From Chionoecetes opilio (taxonomy: Eukaryota > Arthropoda > Malacostraca > Decapoda > Majidae): a stretch of DNA of 64,000 bases. Both the position numbers and the translations under genes were made by a program. The stretch is from assembly GCA_016584305.1 (NCBI GenBank), contig JACEEZ010004824.1, positions 621,001-685,000 of the forward strand. Reading direction: 5' to 3'. How positions within the stretch are numbered: position 1 is the first letter of the stretch; the number at the start of each line of letters is the position of its first letter. Under the pieces are notes generated by a model. It had not been told where the DNA came from. It was given only the letters and a program-made list of their open reading frames with translations, and ran no database searches. This document shows positions 1 to 12,336 of this stretch, piece after piece.

Positions 1-508
1 TGCCATTTAACTAGCCCATTTTTCTCAATTTTCTTTTTGATATCTATTATCTCCATCCTGTTCCATTCCTCTCCCACAGTTTCTCTCCTTTTCCATCTCT
101 CTAGTTCCTTCTTCCAGGTGGAACTTGATCTATTTTCCTGGGATATTTTCTTTTCCCATCTATCTTCACTAAGTCTTTCAATTTTCTTGTGGAAATTGAT
201 CTGTGATCATCTGTCACTGTCAGTACATTTGTGGGTCTCATCAAGATCGAAAGTTTGGCCTTTTCCTCGGCACTCCCTGATGTGTTTCTTCTTGCTCTCT
301 GGGTCTTTAATTAGTTGTCTTCTCTTATTCGGTATTCTAATTTCTTTCTCTTTCTTTCTTCTTATTTTCTCTGGTCATCCAAAAACAGTTGATTGTTCTT
401 TTTGCTTCTTCCACATTCCCGTCTCCAAACCAATACTCCCCCACTATAGCCTCTTTCTCCTCTAGGTAAGGTTGTTGTAGCCTCACACTTTTCCTTTCAT
501 TATAGTAT
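1..508. other. No gene supported; pyrimidine-rich sequence
   Basis: A 142-aa plus-strand frame (37-465) is Ser/Phe/Leu-biased low complexity. The minus strand has short Lys/Glu-rich frames that could be an old LINE, but nothing identifiable. Confidence 0.5.
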
Positions 509-530
509 CACACACACACACACACACAGG

Positions 531-735
531 GTACTCCGTGGTGCAAGGGAAGCACGCTCGGTTCACAACCGAGAAGTTCCGGGTTCGATCCCCGGACGGA
601 GCGGAAACAGATAGGTTGTTTCCTTAAAACCCGACCCCCTGTCCACCCAGCAGTGAATGGGTACCGGGTGTTAGCCGGGGTTTGTGACCTGCTCTCCGGG
701 GTGGTGGCTTCGGCCAACACACAGCACTAAGGATG
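531..735 (+). mobile_element. tRNA-Val-like SINE, copy 1
   Basis: The tRNA-like head (531-603) has loop TTCACAA (CAC at 564-566) and B box gggttcgatcc, followed by the body shared with 32719-32975. The A-box half is mutated (gtgcaagggaagc). Confidence 0.85.
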
Positions 736-988
736 AATGATAAAAATGTTGATATGGAGACGGGGCCACACGAGCATTGCTCTGGCCCTGTAAAATACAA
801 CTAGATGAAGATGAACATCACACACACACACACACACATAATAAGGTTTCTTTTTCCCCAATTTTCTTTTTTTCCCTTCTGAAGGCAATATATTCCTCAA
901 ACAACAACATTTCCCTGCAACTGACGCCACTGTAGGCTCAGACCGAGACCCAACAAGTTTCCCGCCAAAACATGAAACTATTATATAA

Positions 989-1075
989 CTACGGTAGATA
1001 ACACTATAGTCGCCAGGTGCACTTATGTCGCCAGGTGCCATATATTACGAATTATAGCATCACTACTGCTTTGGT
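989..1075. mobile_element. CCGTAG-family MITE, 5' fragment
   Basis: 'ctacggtagataacactata' followed by the 'gccatatattacgaatta' block; truncated after about 85 bp. Confidence 0.65.
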
Positions 1076-1260
1076 ATCGTTTATGTTAGGTAAAGGTTAG
1101 GTTAGATGGAGAAAAATGATGAAGAAGATGATGAAGGTGGTGATGAATATTATAGCAGAAAAACAACAGTGTAGAAAGATGACAGATTCTAAAAACTTCT
1201 AACCTTGACTTTCCCTGTTCCTGTTAAAAGGCACTTGCAACACACACCCACAGGCCCTGC

Positions 1261-1730
1261 TTAGTCTGTGGTGGGCTGTGTGTCTGTGTCTTAGTCTGTG
1301 GTGGGCTGTGTGTCTGTGTCTTAGTCTGTGGTGGGCTGTGTGTCTGTGTCTTAGTCTGTGGTGGGCTGTGTGTCTGTGTCTTAGTCTGTGGTGGGCTGTG
1401 TGTCTGTGTCTTAGTCTGTGGTGGGCTGTGTGTCTGTGTCTTAGTCTGTGGTGGGCTGTGTGTCTGTGTCTTAGTCTGTGGTGGGCTGTGTGTCTGTGTC
1501 TTAGTCTGTGGTGGGCTGTGTGTCTGTGTCTTAGTCTGTGGTGGGCTGTGTGTCTGTGTCTTAGTCTGTGGTGGGCTGTGTGTCTGTGTCTTAGTCTGGG
1601 GTGGGCTGTGTGTCTGTGTCTTAGTCTGGGGTGGGCTGTGTGTCTGTGTCTTAGTCTGGGGTGGGCTGTGTGTCTGTGTCTTAGTCTGGGGTGGGCTGTG
1701 TGTCTGTGTCTTAGTCTGTGGTGGGCTGTG
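1261..1730. repeat. 30-bp minisatellite derived from the FBH1 stop-codon region
   Basis: Fifteen exact-length 30-bp units and a 20-bp partial. On the minus strand each unit contains CAGCCCACCACAGACTAA, the last 18 nt of the FBH1 coding exon including the stop. Four units (1591-1710) carry a G for T variant. Confidence 0.95.
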
Positions 1731-1813
1731 GAGGAAGGCGGCCACACATCAGCATGAGCCGGGCAGTGCGGGAATAGTCCTGGTTGGGCTCCAGAGCGCT
1801 CACCAGTGTCGCC
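1711..1813 (-). CDS. FBH1: FBH1 last exon and stop
   Basis: After acceptor CTCTTCTAG the phase-2 frame reads RATLVSALEPNQDYSRTARL and ends with a short tail ending PPQPTTD and TAA at 1713-1711. The sequence itself is poorly conserved; the assignment rests on phase, position and length. The final 20 nt, including the stop codon, are the first unit of the 30-bp minisatellite at 1261-1730. Confidence 0.72.
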
Positions 1814-3462
1814 CTAGAAGAGAGAGACAACCGCTTCATGTAGTGTAGCTTTTTTTTTTCTTTTTCTCTTTGCAAATGTTTTCGAGTAGGTGGAGGGTCG
1901 AGTTTTTTTATAGTTTTTTTATTGAGTAAGGTGAAGAGGTAAGAGGTAACAACATTGCCAATCTAGCTAATCACAGCCTTGGAATTATACCACATTTACC
2001 ACAGTTTAGGTAACCTTAACCTAACCTAGCCATTACCGTCGGCGAGTTTTCCCAATTTGTGTAGGGACGAGAATTTCGGTAGATGACAGTACCATGCAGG
2101 TACCATGAGGCAAGGATGGGTAATGTCATCGTGGTTATGCAATTTGTTTATGGATGGAGTAATAAGATAAATCAAAGCAAAATCTAACCTAACCATTACC
2201 GTCGGCGAGTTTTCCCGATTTGTGTAGGGACGAGAATTTCGGTAGACGAGAGTACCAGGTACCATGAGGCAAGGATGGGTAATGTCACCGTGGTTATGCA
2301 ATTTGTTTATGGATGGAGTAATAAGATAAATCAAAGCAAAGGTTGGAGATGTTGGTATAGACTCGGAGTATGCATTGGCTCGTCAAGTAACACTTAAACC
2401 ATGATGTACCACTACTTATTATGAGGAAAGACAACAAAAGATACTCAATTAATAAGGTATTTTAATACTACTATAACCATGAATATGTACAACCTACAAA
2501 GAGAAGACTGCGACGATGAAATGTTTTTTAGTTGTTGTGGGCGAAATTGATATTCCAGGTGCTATATTTCCGTGCTCTGTTCTCGCTGACCTGAAGACCT
2601 GAGGTGATGGTTGATGTGCAGAGGCTTCTAAACCAGGAAAACAGTCACAGCAGAGTCTCATTAAGAAGTAAGCAAGTGGTAGGGACACAATACGTACCTA
2701 CCACTTGCTTACCTCTTGACGAGGCTCTGTTGTGACTCTGTTTTCTTGGTTTAGAAGCCTCTGCACATCAGCCATTACCTCAGGTCTTCTCTATAGTGTT
2801 TGTTGTCAGCGAGAACAGAGCACAGAAATATAGCACCTGGAATATCAATTTCACACAAAATAACTTGAAATTCTTCCATCGCCGTAGTTTTCCCTTCGTA
2901 GGTCCACCCGCGGCGACCCCGACTTATCCCCACAATGCACCGATGTAAACAAACCGTGACGTAGTTATGTCTGGGGCCCAATGGAAACCGAAAATAAAAA
3001 AAAAGCGTAAAACTCTTGAAAAAAGTCATCTAACATTAGAATCTGGCGTATAAAAAAAAAAAAAAAAAAAAATATGTCTTCTTTCTATTTTCGGTTCCAA
3101 TTTTGATACAGTGAGTAATTAACTTTTTTTTCTGTTATTATTTTTTCCTTCACATATTTGTCTTGTCTTTATACGCCAGATTGTGATGGTGTATGCAGTG
3201 GCGGAACTGCGGGGGGTCCTGGGGGGGCACGGGCACCCCAAATCTTAGGGTGGTGCCCCCCCGGATGCCCCCCATTTTTCCCAATTTTTACACCCCTTAT
3301 TCTGCCACTGATTGTATTTATTATGATAAAACGTGCCTTGGGTCAATAAAATGATCTATCTAACATACTATCTAGCAAGAAGTAAAGATGTATAAGGAAA
3401 AGCCATTGAGTAAGTCTTAAATTAATTGATACTCAGATACCGACCCTCCACCCTACTCCCAT

Positions 3463-3496
<34 letters not shown>

Positions 3497-3721
3497 CACC
3501 ACCTACTCCCCCCCCCCCAAAAAAAACAAAAAAACGACCAATTAATCAATAAAATATCCACCCGCCCCTCCACCTCATCCACCCCTCCACCAGATCCCCC
3601 GCTTACCTTCCTCCCCCCGGCACATCTCGGTGAGGCTGGGTGGAGCAGGCGTGACACAGGTAGCCCCCCTCCAAGGTAGTCAGTTCACAAGACATCATCA
3701 CGTTCATGGCAAACACCTGTG

Positions 3722-3819
<98 letters not shown>

Positions 3820-4056
3820 AGAGGAGGAGAGAGTAGATGAAGAAGACAAGGATGATAGATGTAGAGATAGAGTAGGGATGAGGTATAGAGTAGAGAGAGA
3901 GAGGAGAGAGAAGCAGAAGAGAAAAAGAGGTACCATTATATTATCCTATGTCTACTTGTGTCTGTGTGTGTGTGTTTATCTAGTTATCCATGAGAGAGAC
4001 AAAGACAAACAGTTACCATTATGTTATCCTCTGTATAGGGGATACATATACAGTAG

Positions 4057-4128
<72 letters not shown>

Positions 4129-7100
4129 AAAGAGAGGAGAGAGAGAGAGAGAGAAAGAACAAACATACCTTAGTCACCAGAAGTTCTTTGCCATCCACCG
4201 GTTCCTTACACTGCACACACACACACCCTTCCTGCACCTCCCGCCCCCCACCACCACCTCCATCCTCTCCTTGGACAGCCTCAGGACCTCCAGCATAGTA
4301 GCATTTACCGTCAGGTACTTCTTGGCGCGCGTCACGGAAACATACAGCAAGTTAATCTCGTCTCGCCCCAACACGCCGCGCGGATCGTTGACGTGCGAGA
4401 GACAGGTGGCGAGCGTCCCCGCGAGTAAGACCACATGATCCCACTCCATACCCTTGGCTTTGTGGATGGTGGAGAAGGTGATTTGTGCGGTGTCCTGCGG
4501 GGCCGAACATCTCATCTTCAGGAGCTGTACGTGTCTAGGCGTGTTTGAGCCGCTGTAGTTAAACATATTGACCTTGTTACCCATCTCTCGGTCGTCTAGA
4601 TTTTTGGCAAAAATCTTCAGCGACGCGACGCTACGGAACTTCGCGACGAGCCCGTTTTTGATGCCTAGAGAGACTGCCGTTCCTTTCCCCTTCTCCACCT
4701 GCGACAGCTTAAATATATCCATCAGTGTATCCAGTCCGTACTTATCCAGACCCCCGGCAAACGTCATGGTGAAGGAGGCGTAACTCTCTTTCCGGCACAT
4801 CATTAACGCCGTCTCGTAAACCTCACAGTTAGAGCGTCCTAGGTAGGCTGTACGCATCTTCCTAGCAGGGCACGAAGCTTCTATATCCTCCCCTGTGGCA
4901 ATGATACAGTCGCGCTTGTGTCCGCCTACTAGCGTCCGTCCCTCCGCGCGGCAGAGAGTCTCCAGCACGCACTGAGCCACGTATGCCACCTCAGGGCCGA
5001 ACCGGAAGGACTGGGTGAGGTAGAATGTGTGTGTTGACGTGACGTTTTCCAGCGCGTTGATGGCACCCCGGAAGGAGTAGATCTGCTGGTACGGGTCCCC
5101 AACGATGACCTGAAGGAGGGTTGTGGGGACTTAGAAGGGTTTTTGTGGGGACTTAGAAGGGTTTTTGTGGGGACTTAGAAGGGTTTTGTGGGGACTTAGA
5201 AGGGTTTTTGTGGGGACTTAGGAGGGTTGTGGGGACTTAGAAGGGTTTTTGTGGGGACTTAGGAGGGTTGTGGGGGACTTAAGGCAGGTTCACACTGAGC
5301 TTTTTTCGGCATTTTTGTAGACAGAGAACTCGGTCTCTTGCGGACTAGTGCGGAGATTACGTTCACACACGCAATTCGTTTCGGTAGACAAATCTTCTTC
5401 TTCTTCTTCTTGTGACCTTCTCTGCTTAGTATCGCCAAAGACACTCTACGTTGCAGTGTCTTTGGTATCGCTTTGTAGGTCGTCTGTCAAGCTCGTGCTG
5501 ACGACCAGGGTCGTCCCTGACTTCCCGTGCCTGACCTGCAGGGTCAGGGGTCACGTCGCACTACAGGGGCTAGGGCTAGTGGCTGGCTTGTGTGTATTTG
5601 GCGTGCAAAAGATAAGTTTTCGCGCACTTTAATATGAAGTAGTATTGATAGTTTCATTTTTTCCTTGATATCATCTACTAAATCAAACCCCACGTCTAAC
5701 CTAACATAACTGATTTAAACTAACAACCGTTTATGACTAGCTAAAACGGAAAATTTTCGGTATTATATGTATCGCCATTGGCATGGGAAATTGGGATTCA
5801 AATTATGGATGAAAAGATCTGCACGATGATGTAAGTTAAATTTGTTAGTTTTTAGTGCCCATACCGAAATTATACCAATAATTGGGGTGATTGGGAAGAG
5901 GGACGTGCTGGCTTCTGCATTTATTTGAATTTGGCGCGCGAATTCTCGGCAACTCGGTCGATAAAAGACCGATCGAGCGGTGTCTGATTTTTTTTTTTTA
6001 ACCTAGGCGATCATGACACCAGCCCCAGACCCAGACCCCTTCTCTGGTTACAAAAATGCCGAAAAAAGCTCAGTGTGAACCTGCCTTTAGGAGGGCTGGG
6101 GCAAAAAGTTCCTTCTGGGGTTATTTGGGAGGTGAAATATAGATTAACTACACTAACTTAAAACTTACTGACCAAATAAACATGAAATTACATATATATC
6201 TTCATGGTCCGGCAGCCAGGGGGGGGAACCTTGGAAGTTGTGGTGCATCATTGTTCTCTGGGGATTTTGATCACTGAGTGTGCCATTAATAAGAATCTGT
6301 CGGGTGCAATTATGGCAGCCTTGAACATTTTGAGAAATTCAAGATGGCGGCTAATGTAGTACATAATACAGGTTGAAGTTCCCAAATTCGGCATGACATG
6401 CCGACATGAGTATTAAAGTACATTTTTTGCATAGCCATCTTGCTAACTTTCCGGAAAATCTTGGTGCTGCTAGCGACGAGCAAGGTGAACGATTTCACCA
6501 AGATTTGAAGGTTATGGAAGAACGTTACCAGGGTAGATGGGATGTGCATATGATGGCTGACTATTGTTGGAGCATCAAACGCGATAGTCCTCAAGTTGAA
6601 CACTCCAGACAAAGCTACAAACGTAAATTTTTACCTTAACCTGCACACAATTATAGCCTTATCCTTTCTAAAAACATGATAATGTTAAATAAACATTCTA
6701 TTCATGCCTATTTCTTTCATTTTTCATTGTATGTTAACATTTGCAACTTTTTATAAAATAAGCACTGTTACTGTTATGTACAGTATTTTTCATATTTTTT
6801 AACAAAACGAAAATCCTACAGTTCAAAAACTTGACGTGATAGAGAAAAACTGAGATCAGTTTTGGATTCAGCACCCAAAAATTACTTAATAACAAGTGTC
6901 AGACCAAACTCAACAAAAATTTGTTCCCTTGTGTTATGCATCACAAATTCAAAGGTTTGGCCTAAATATGGGGTTTGGCCACCGGACTATCGTGACTGAC
7001 TGCCTGACTGACTGCATACTTTCCTCCCTCACTAACTAACTCACTCCTTCTCATAAAAAAGCTTCCTGTCACTCACTCACTCCTCCCTCACACATACTCA

Positions 7101-10100
7101 AATCACCCACTCACTCACTCACTCACTCACTCACTCACTCCCTCATCCCCTCTTATCCTTTCTTCTCTCCCTAACTCACTCACATTGGCTCGTCATTTAT
7201 GAATAGAAAACCACTGCCACCTTGACCCATACACCATCGCCTCCCTAAACAACCCCCCAACCCCCCTTCAACCCCCCCCATCACCCTTAACAACCCCTCT
7301 TCCCTCACCTTGGCGCAGGACTGTCTCGAGAACACGTCCAGCATGGCGGGGTTCATGTCTTGCCCCTCGTCCACCATCACCACATCATAGCCTGTCAGTT
7401 TAGGCCTACTCAGCTGCCATAGCTTCAGTTGGCCCTCCTGGGGGTGAAAAGAGGTTATGAGACATGAGACATAAGAACATAAGAACATAAGGAAGCTACA
7501 AGAGGCCGCGAGGCTTACACGTGGTAGTTCCTGTCACCTAACACTACCTATATCCACCTTTCATCCCCATCCATGAACCTGTCCAGCCCCTCTTTAAAAC
7601 TCCCCAATGACTCCGCACTAACTACCTGTCTACTGAGTCCATTCCAGTCATTCACCACCCTATTTGTGAACCAGTTTTTCCCTATTTCCTTCCTAAATCT
7701 ACGCCCTTCCAGCTTGAATCCATGACTTCTTGTTCTACCCTGGTTAAAAGCCGTAAGAACTGTTCCTACCTCTCCTTTATTAAATCCCTTTATCCACTTA
7801 AAAACTTACATCAGATCGCCCCTTACTTTATATGACATATATGAAAGCATGAGACAACATATGAGAGAGGTTGAGATAGTATGATGTGTGTGTTGAGAAC
7901 TTGGGATATTATGTGTGTGTGTTGAGTGTGGTGTGTGTTGGGGGTGGTGGGGTGAGGTGTGTGTTAGTGGGGGGTGGGGGTGTTGGGGGTGGTGGGGGGT
8001 GGGGGGTGTTGGGGGTGTGGGGTGGGATGTGTGTTGGGGGTGGTGGGGTGAGGGGTGTGTTAGTGGGGGGTGGGGTGTGTTGGGGGAGGTGTGTGTTGGC
8101 CATTCGGGGTGGGGGTGTTGGGGGGGCGTGTGGTGTGTGTTAGGGGGGGGGGGGGTGTTGTGTGTTGGGGGAGGGGATGAAGGGAGAGGATGAGGGAGAG
8201 AAAGTATGTTTATTTTTATATTTTGCTTTCCTCTCACCTGTGTCATGGGAAGTGCCTGAGTCGCAGAACAGCGCTTCATCTCATTCCAGATTGCCTCGGC
8301 GTCCGGTAAGATGACCTGTGTGAGTGTGTGAGTGTGCGAGTCAAGACACGTCACTCATCACTTCACTCATTCATTCATCACTCACTCACTCGTTCAATCT
8401 ACCTGCGTGTGTGAGTGTGCGAGTCGAGACACTTCACTCATTCATTCATCACTCACTCACTCATTCAATCTACCTGCGTGTGTGAGTGTGCGAGTCGAGA
8501 CACTTCACTCATTCATTCATCACTCACTCACTCATTCAATCTACCTGCGTGTGTGAGTGTGCGAGTCGAGACACTTCACTCATTCATTCATCACTCACTC
8601 ACTCATTCAATCTACCTGCGAGTGTGAGTGTGCGAGTCGAGACACTTCACTCATTTATTCATCACTCACTCACTCGTTCAATCTACCTGCGTGTGTGAGT
8701 GTGCGAGTCGAGACACTTCACTCATTCATTCATCACTCACTCACTCGTTCAATCTACCTGCGTGTGTGAGTGTGCGAGTCGAGACACTTCACTCATCACT
8801 TCACTCATTTATTCATCACTCACTCGTTCACTTCACTCATCATTATCTCATTTCTACTTTCTTTATTTGTGTTCTTACTCTCACCTGGCACTTCCACTCC
8901 AACAGCTCTCCCTAATGCCTCACCACCTTCTCTCCTCTTCACGTGCCCAAACCACCTCCATCTCCTTACTCTCACCTGGCACTTCCACTCCAACAGCTCT
9001 CCCCAATGCCTCATCACCTTCTCTCCTCTTCACGTGCCCAAACCACCTCCATCTCCTTACTCTCACCTGGCACTTCCACTCCAACAGCTCTCCCCAATGC
9101 CTCACCACCTTCTCTCCTCTTCACGTGCCCAAACCACCTCCATCTCCTTACTCTCACCTGGCACTTCCACTCCAACAGCTCTCCCTAATGCCTCACCACC
9201 TTCTCTCCTCTTCACGTGCCCAAACCACCTCCATCTCCTTACTCTCACCTGGCACTTCCACTCCAACAGCTCTCCCCAATGCCTCACCACCTTCTCTCCT
9301 CTTCACGTGCCCAAACCACCTCCATCTCCTTACTCTCACCTGGCACTTCCACTCCAACAGCTCTCCCTAATGCCTCACCACCTTCTCTCCTCTTCACGTG
9401 CCCAAACCACCTCCATCTCCTTACTCTCACCTGGCACTTCCACTCCAACAGCTCTCCCCAATGCCTCACCACCTTCTCTCCTCTTCACGTGCCCAAACCA
9501 CCTCCATCTCCTTACTCTCACCTGGCACTTCCACTCCAGCAGCTCTCCCCAATGCCTCACCACCTTCTCTCCTCTTCACGTGCCCAAACCACCTCCATCT
9601 CCTTACTCTCACCTGGCACTTCCACTCCAGCAGCTCTCCCCAATGCCTCACCACCTTCTCTCCTCTTCACGTGCCCAAACCACCTCCATCTCCTTACTCT
9701 CACCTGGCACTTCCACTCCAACAGCTCTCCCCAATGCTTCACCACCTTCTCTCCTCTTCACGTGCCCAAACCACCTCCATCTCCTTACTCTCACCTGGCA
9801 CTTCCACTCCAACAGCTCTCCCCAATGCCTCACCACCTTCTCTCCTCTTCACGTGCCCAAACCACCTCCATCTCCTTACTCTCACCTGGCACTTCCACTC
9901 CAACAGCTCTCCCCAATGCTTCACCACCTTCTCTCCTCTTCACGTGCCCAAACCACCTCCATCTCCTTACTCTCACCTGGCACGTCCACTCCAACAGCTC
10001 TCCCCAATGCTTCACCACCTTCTCTCCTCTTCACGTGCCCAAACCACCTCCATCTCCTTACTCTCACCTGGCACTTCCACTCCAACAGCTCTCCCCAATG

Positions 10101-11264
10101 CCTCACCACCTTCTCTCCTCTTCACGTGCCCAAACCACCTCCATCTCCTTACTCTCACCTGGCACTTCCACTCCAGCAGCTCTCCCCAATGCCTCACCAC
10201 CTTCTCTCCTCTTCACGTGCCCAAACCACCTCCATCTCCTTACTCTCACCTGGCACTTCCACTCCAGCAGCTCTCCCCAATGCCTCACCACCTTCTCTCC
10301 TCTTCACGTGCCCAAACCACCTCCATCTCCTTACTCTCACCTGGCACTTCCACTCCAACAGCTCTCCCCAATGCTTCACCACCTTCTCTCCTCTTCACGT
10401 GCCCAAACCACCTCCATCTCCTTACTCTCACCTGGCACTTCCACTCCAGCAGCTCTCCCCAATGCCTCACCACCTTCTCTCCTCTTCACGTGCCCAAACC
10501 ACCTCCATCTCCTTACTCTCACCTGGCACTTCCACTCCAACAGCTCTCCCCAATGCCTCACCACCTTCTCTCCTCTTCACGTGCCCAAACCACCTCCATC
10601 TCCTTACTCTCACCTGGCACTTCCACTCCAACAGCTCTCCCCAATGCTTCACCACCTTCTCTCCTCTTCACGTGCCCAAACCACCTCCATCTCCTTACTC
10701 TCACCTGGCACTTCCACTCCAACAGCTCTCCCCAATGCTTCACCACCTTCTCTCTTCTTCATATCCCCAAACCACCTCACCCTCCACTCCAATATATCAT
10801 CACCCAGACAAGATAACATCCAATCCATTAGAACATAAGAACATAAGGAAGCTACAAGAGGCTGTGAGACCTACACGTGGTAGTCCCTGTTACTTAACAC
10901 TACCTACATCCACCTTTCATCCCCATCCATGAAATGATCTAGCCTCCTTTTAAAGCTCCCTATTGACTCCACACTGACTACCTGACGACTGAGTTCATTT
11001 CAATTATTTACCACGCTATTTGTGAACCAGTTTTTCCCTATTTCCTTTTTAAATCTACGCTTTTCCAGTTTGAATCTGTTAAATTCCTTCCTCCCATCCT
11101 TGTCCCAGAGCCGAAAGTCTAACCTGAAGCCGGTAGTCATCGTCTAGCGCCTCTCTCTTCTTGTCGACTGTGGGCACGTGTTGCCAGCTGAGGTGCTCGT
11201 CGGCGGAGTTCAGGTACCTCTCCAGTGTGTTCTTGGCTAAGGCAACGCGACGTAACCTGTTGAA

Positions 11265-11303
<39 letters not shown>

Positions 11304-12304
11304 GACGACTGCCTGCCAGGAGTAAGTGTGTGGGCTAATGTAAATGGAATATATTGGGAGTTGAACCAGATAATAATAAATACCGTATTTTATGGCTTAT
11401 AAGACGCTGCATCTTGGAAGACGCACCCTGATTTTGGAAGGAAATTTCTAAGAAAAAAAAAAAAGGAGATTTTTTTTTTTCCACCGATAGGCGGTAGTAA
11501 AATCTACAGATTTTCTCGGTAGGCTTTGGTCCGAAGTGTCTTTCTGCTGCTCCGTTCCCATGTTCTTTGGTGTATCGTACAACTTCTAGCTTGTATGTGA
11601 TAATTTCCAGGACTGAAGAGAGCTTGTGATACGTGTGACAGCCTGGTGGTAAATGATACATCACCACTACCAGACGATGGTTGGCGCCAATCTGCCGAGG
11701 CGGAAAGGCTCCCGCCAGTACCGTAGTAAATAAACATCACAGCGTGGAGCCAGATTAGTTGATTTGAATGTCTTATGGTATTCAAAATATTTGTAACAGG
11801 TAAGTACTGAGGTTACATCCTATAAGAGGCTGAATTGAAGAGCTACCTCTAAGCTAACCTCCTACACATTCGTCTTGGAAGACGCATGAGTATTTTTCAG
11901 GGCATATTTTAGGGGAAAAAGTGTCTTATAAGCCGTAAAATACTGTAAATAAAGCCTGTGGTGAGAGGGAAGGCGTGGTCATTGTGGCAGATGAAAAGAA
12001 GGGATGGGAGTAATAGGATGATTTATAAATGGAGGGCATAAGAGAAAGGAGAAAAATAACATTTGGAAAAAACAGAAAATATTAGAATAGTAACAAAAAT
12101 TAGCAAGAAAGAAAGAAAAAAAAAAAAAAAAAAAAAGATGATACCTGAATAAAAAGGGAAAAACATGAAAAGAAAAAGCTAGCAATAACAGTCAAAAAAT
12201 GTGACTGTATCAACATGAGAAGAAAAACTGAAAACAAACAAACAAACAAACAAACAAAAACAAATACAAAATAAAAGTCTCAGCAAAAAACAGACGAAAT
12301 AAAC

Positions 12305-12336
<32 letters not shown>

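Noticed and set aside
531..603. Functional tRNA-Val gene
   Set aside because: It is followed by the same non-tRNA body as 32719-32975 and the A-box half is degenerate; it is a SINE head.
1199..1757. Three overlapping repetitive open frames
   Set aside because: They are the six-frame reading of the 30-bp minisatellite; only the 103-nt FBH1 exon end in it is supported.
4019..4237. Separate short minus-strand gene
   Set aside because: Its first part is the shifted frame of the FBH1 Cys-pair segment and the rest is (GA)n; it belongs to FBH1 and its intron.
8770..10932. 720-codon open frame (and several overlapping ones on both strands)
   Set aside because: It runs through a 91-bp tandem repeat with no internal stop; open frames appear in several phases and on both strands, which is an artefact of the unit, not a protein.
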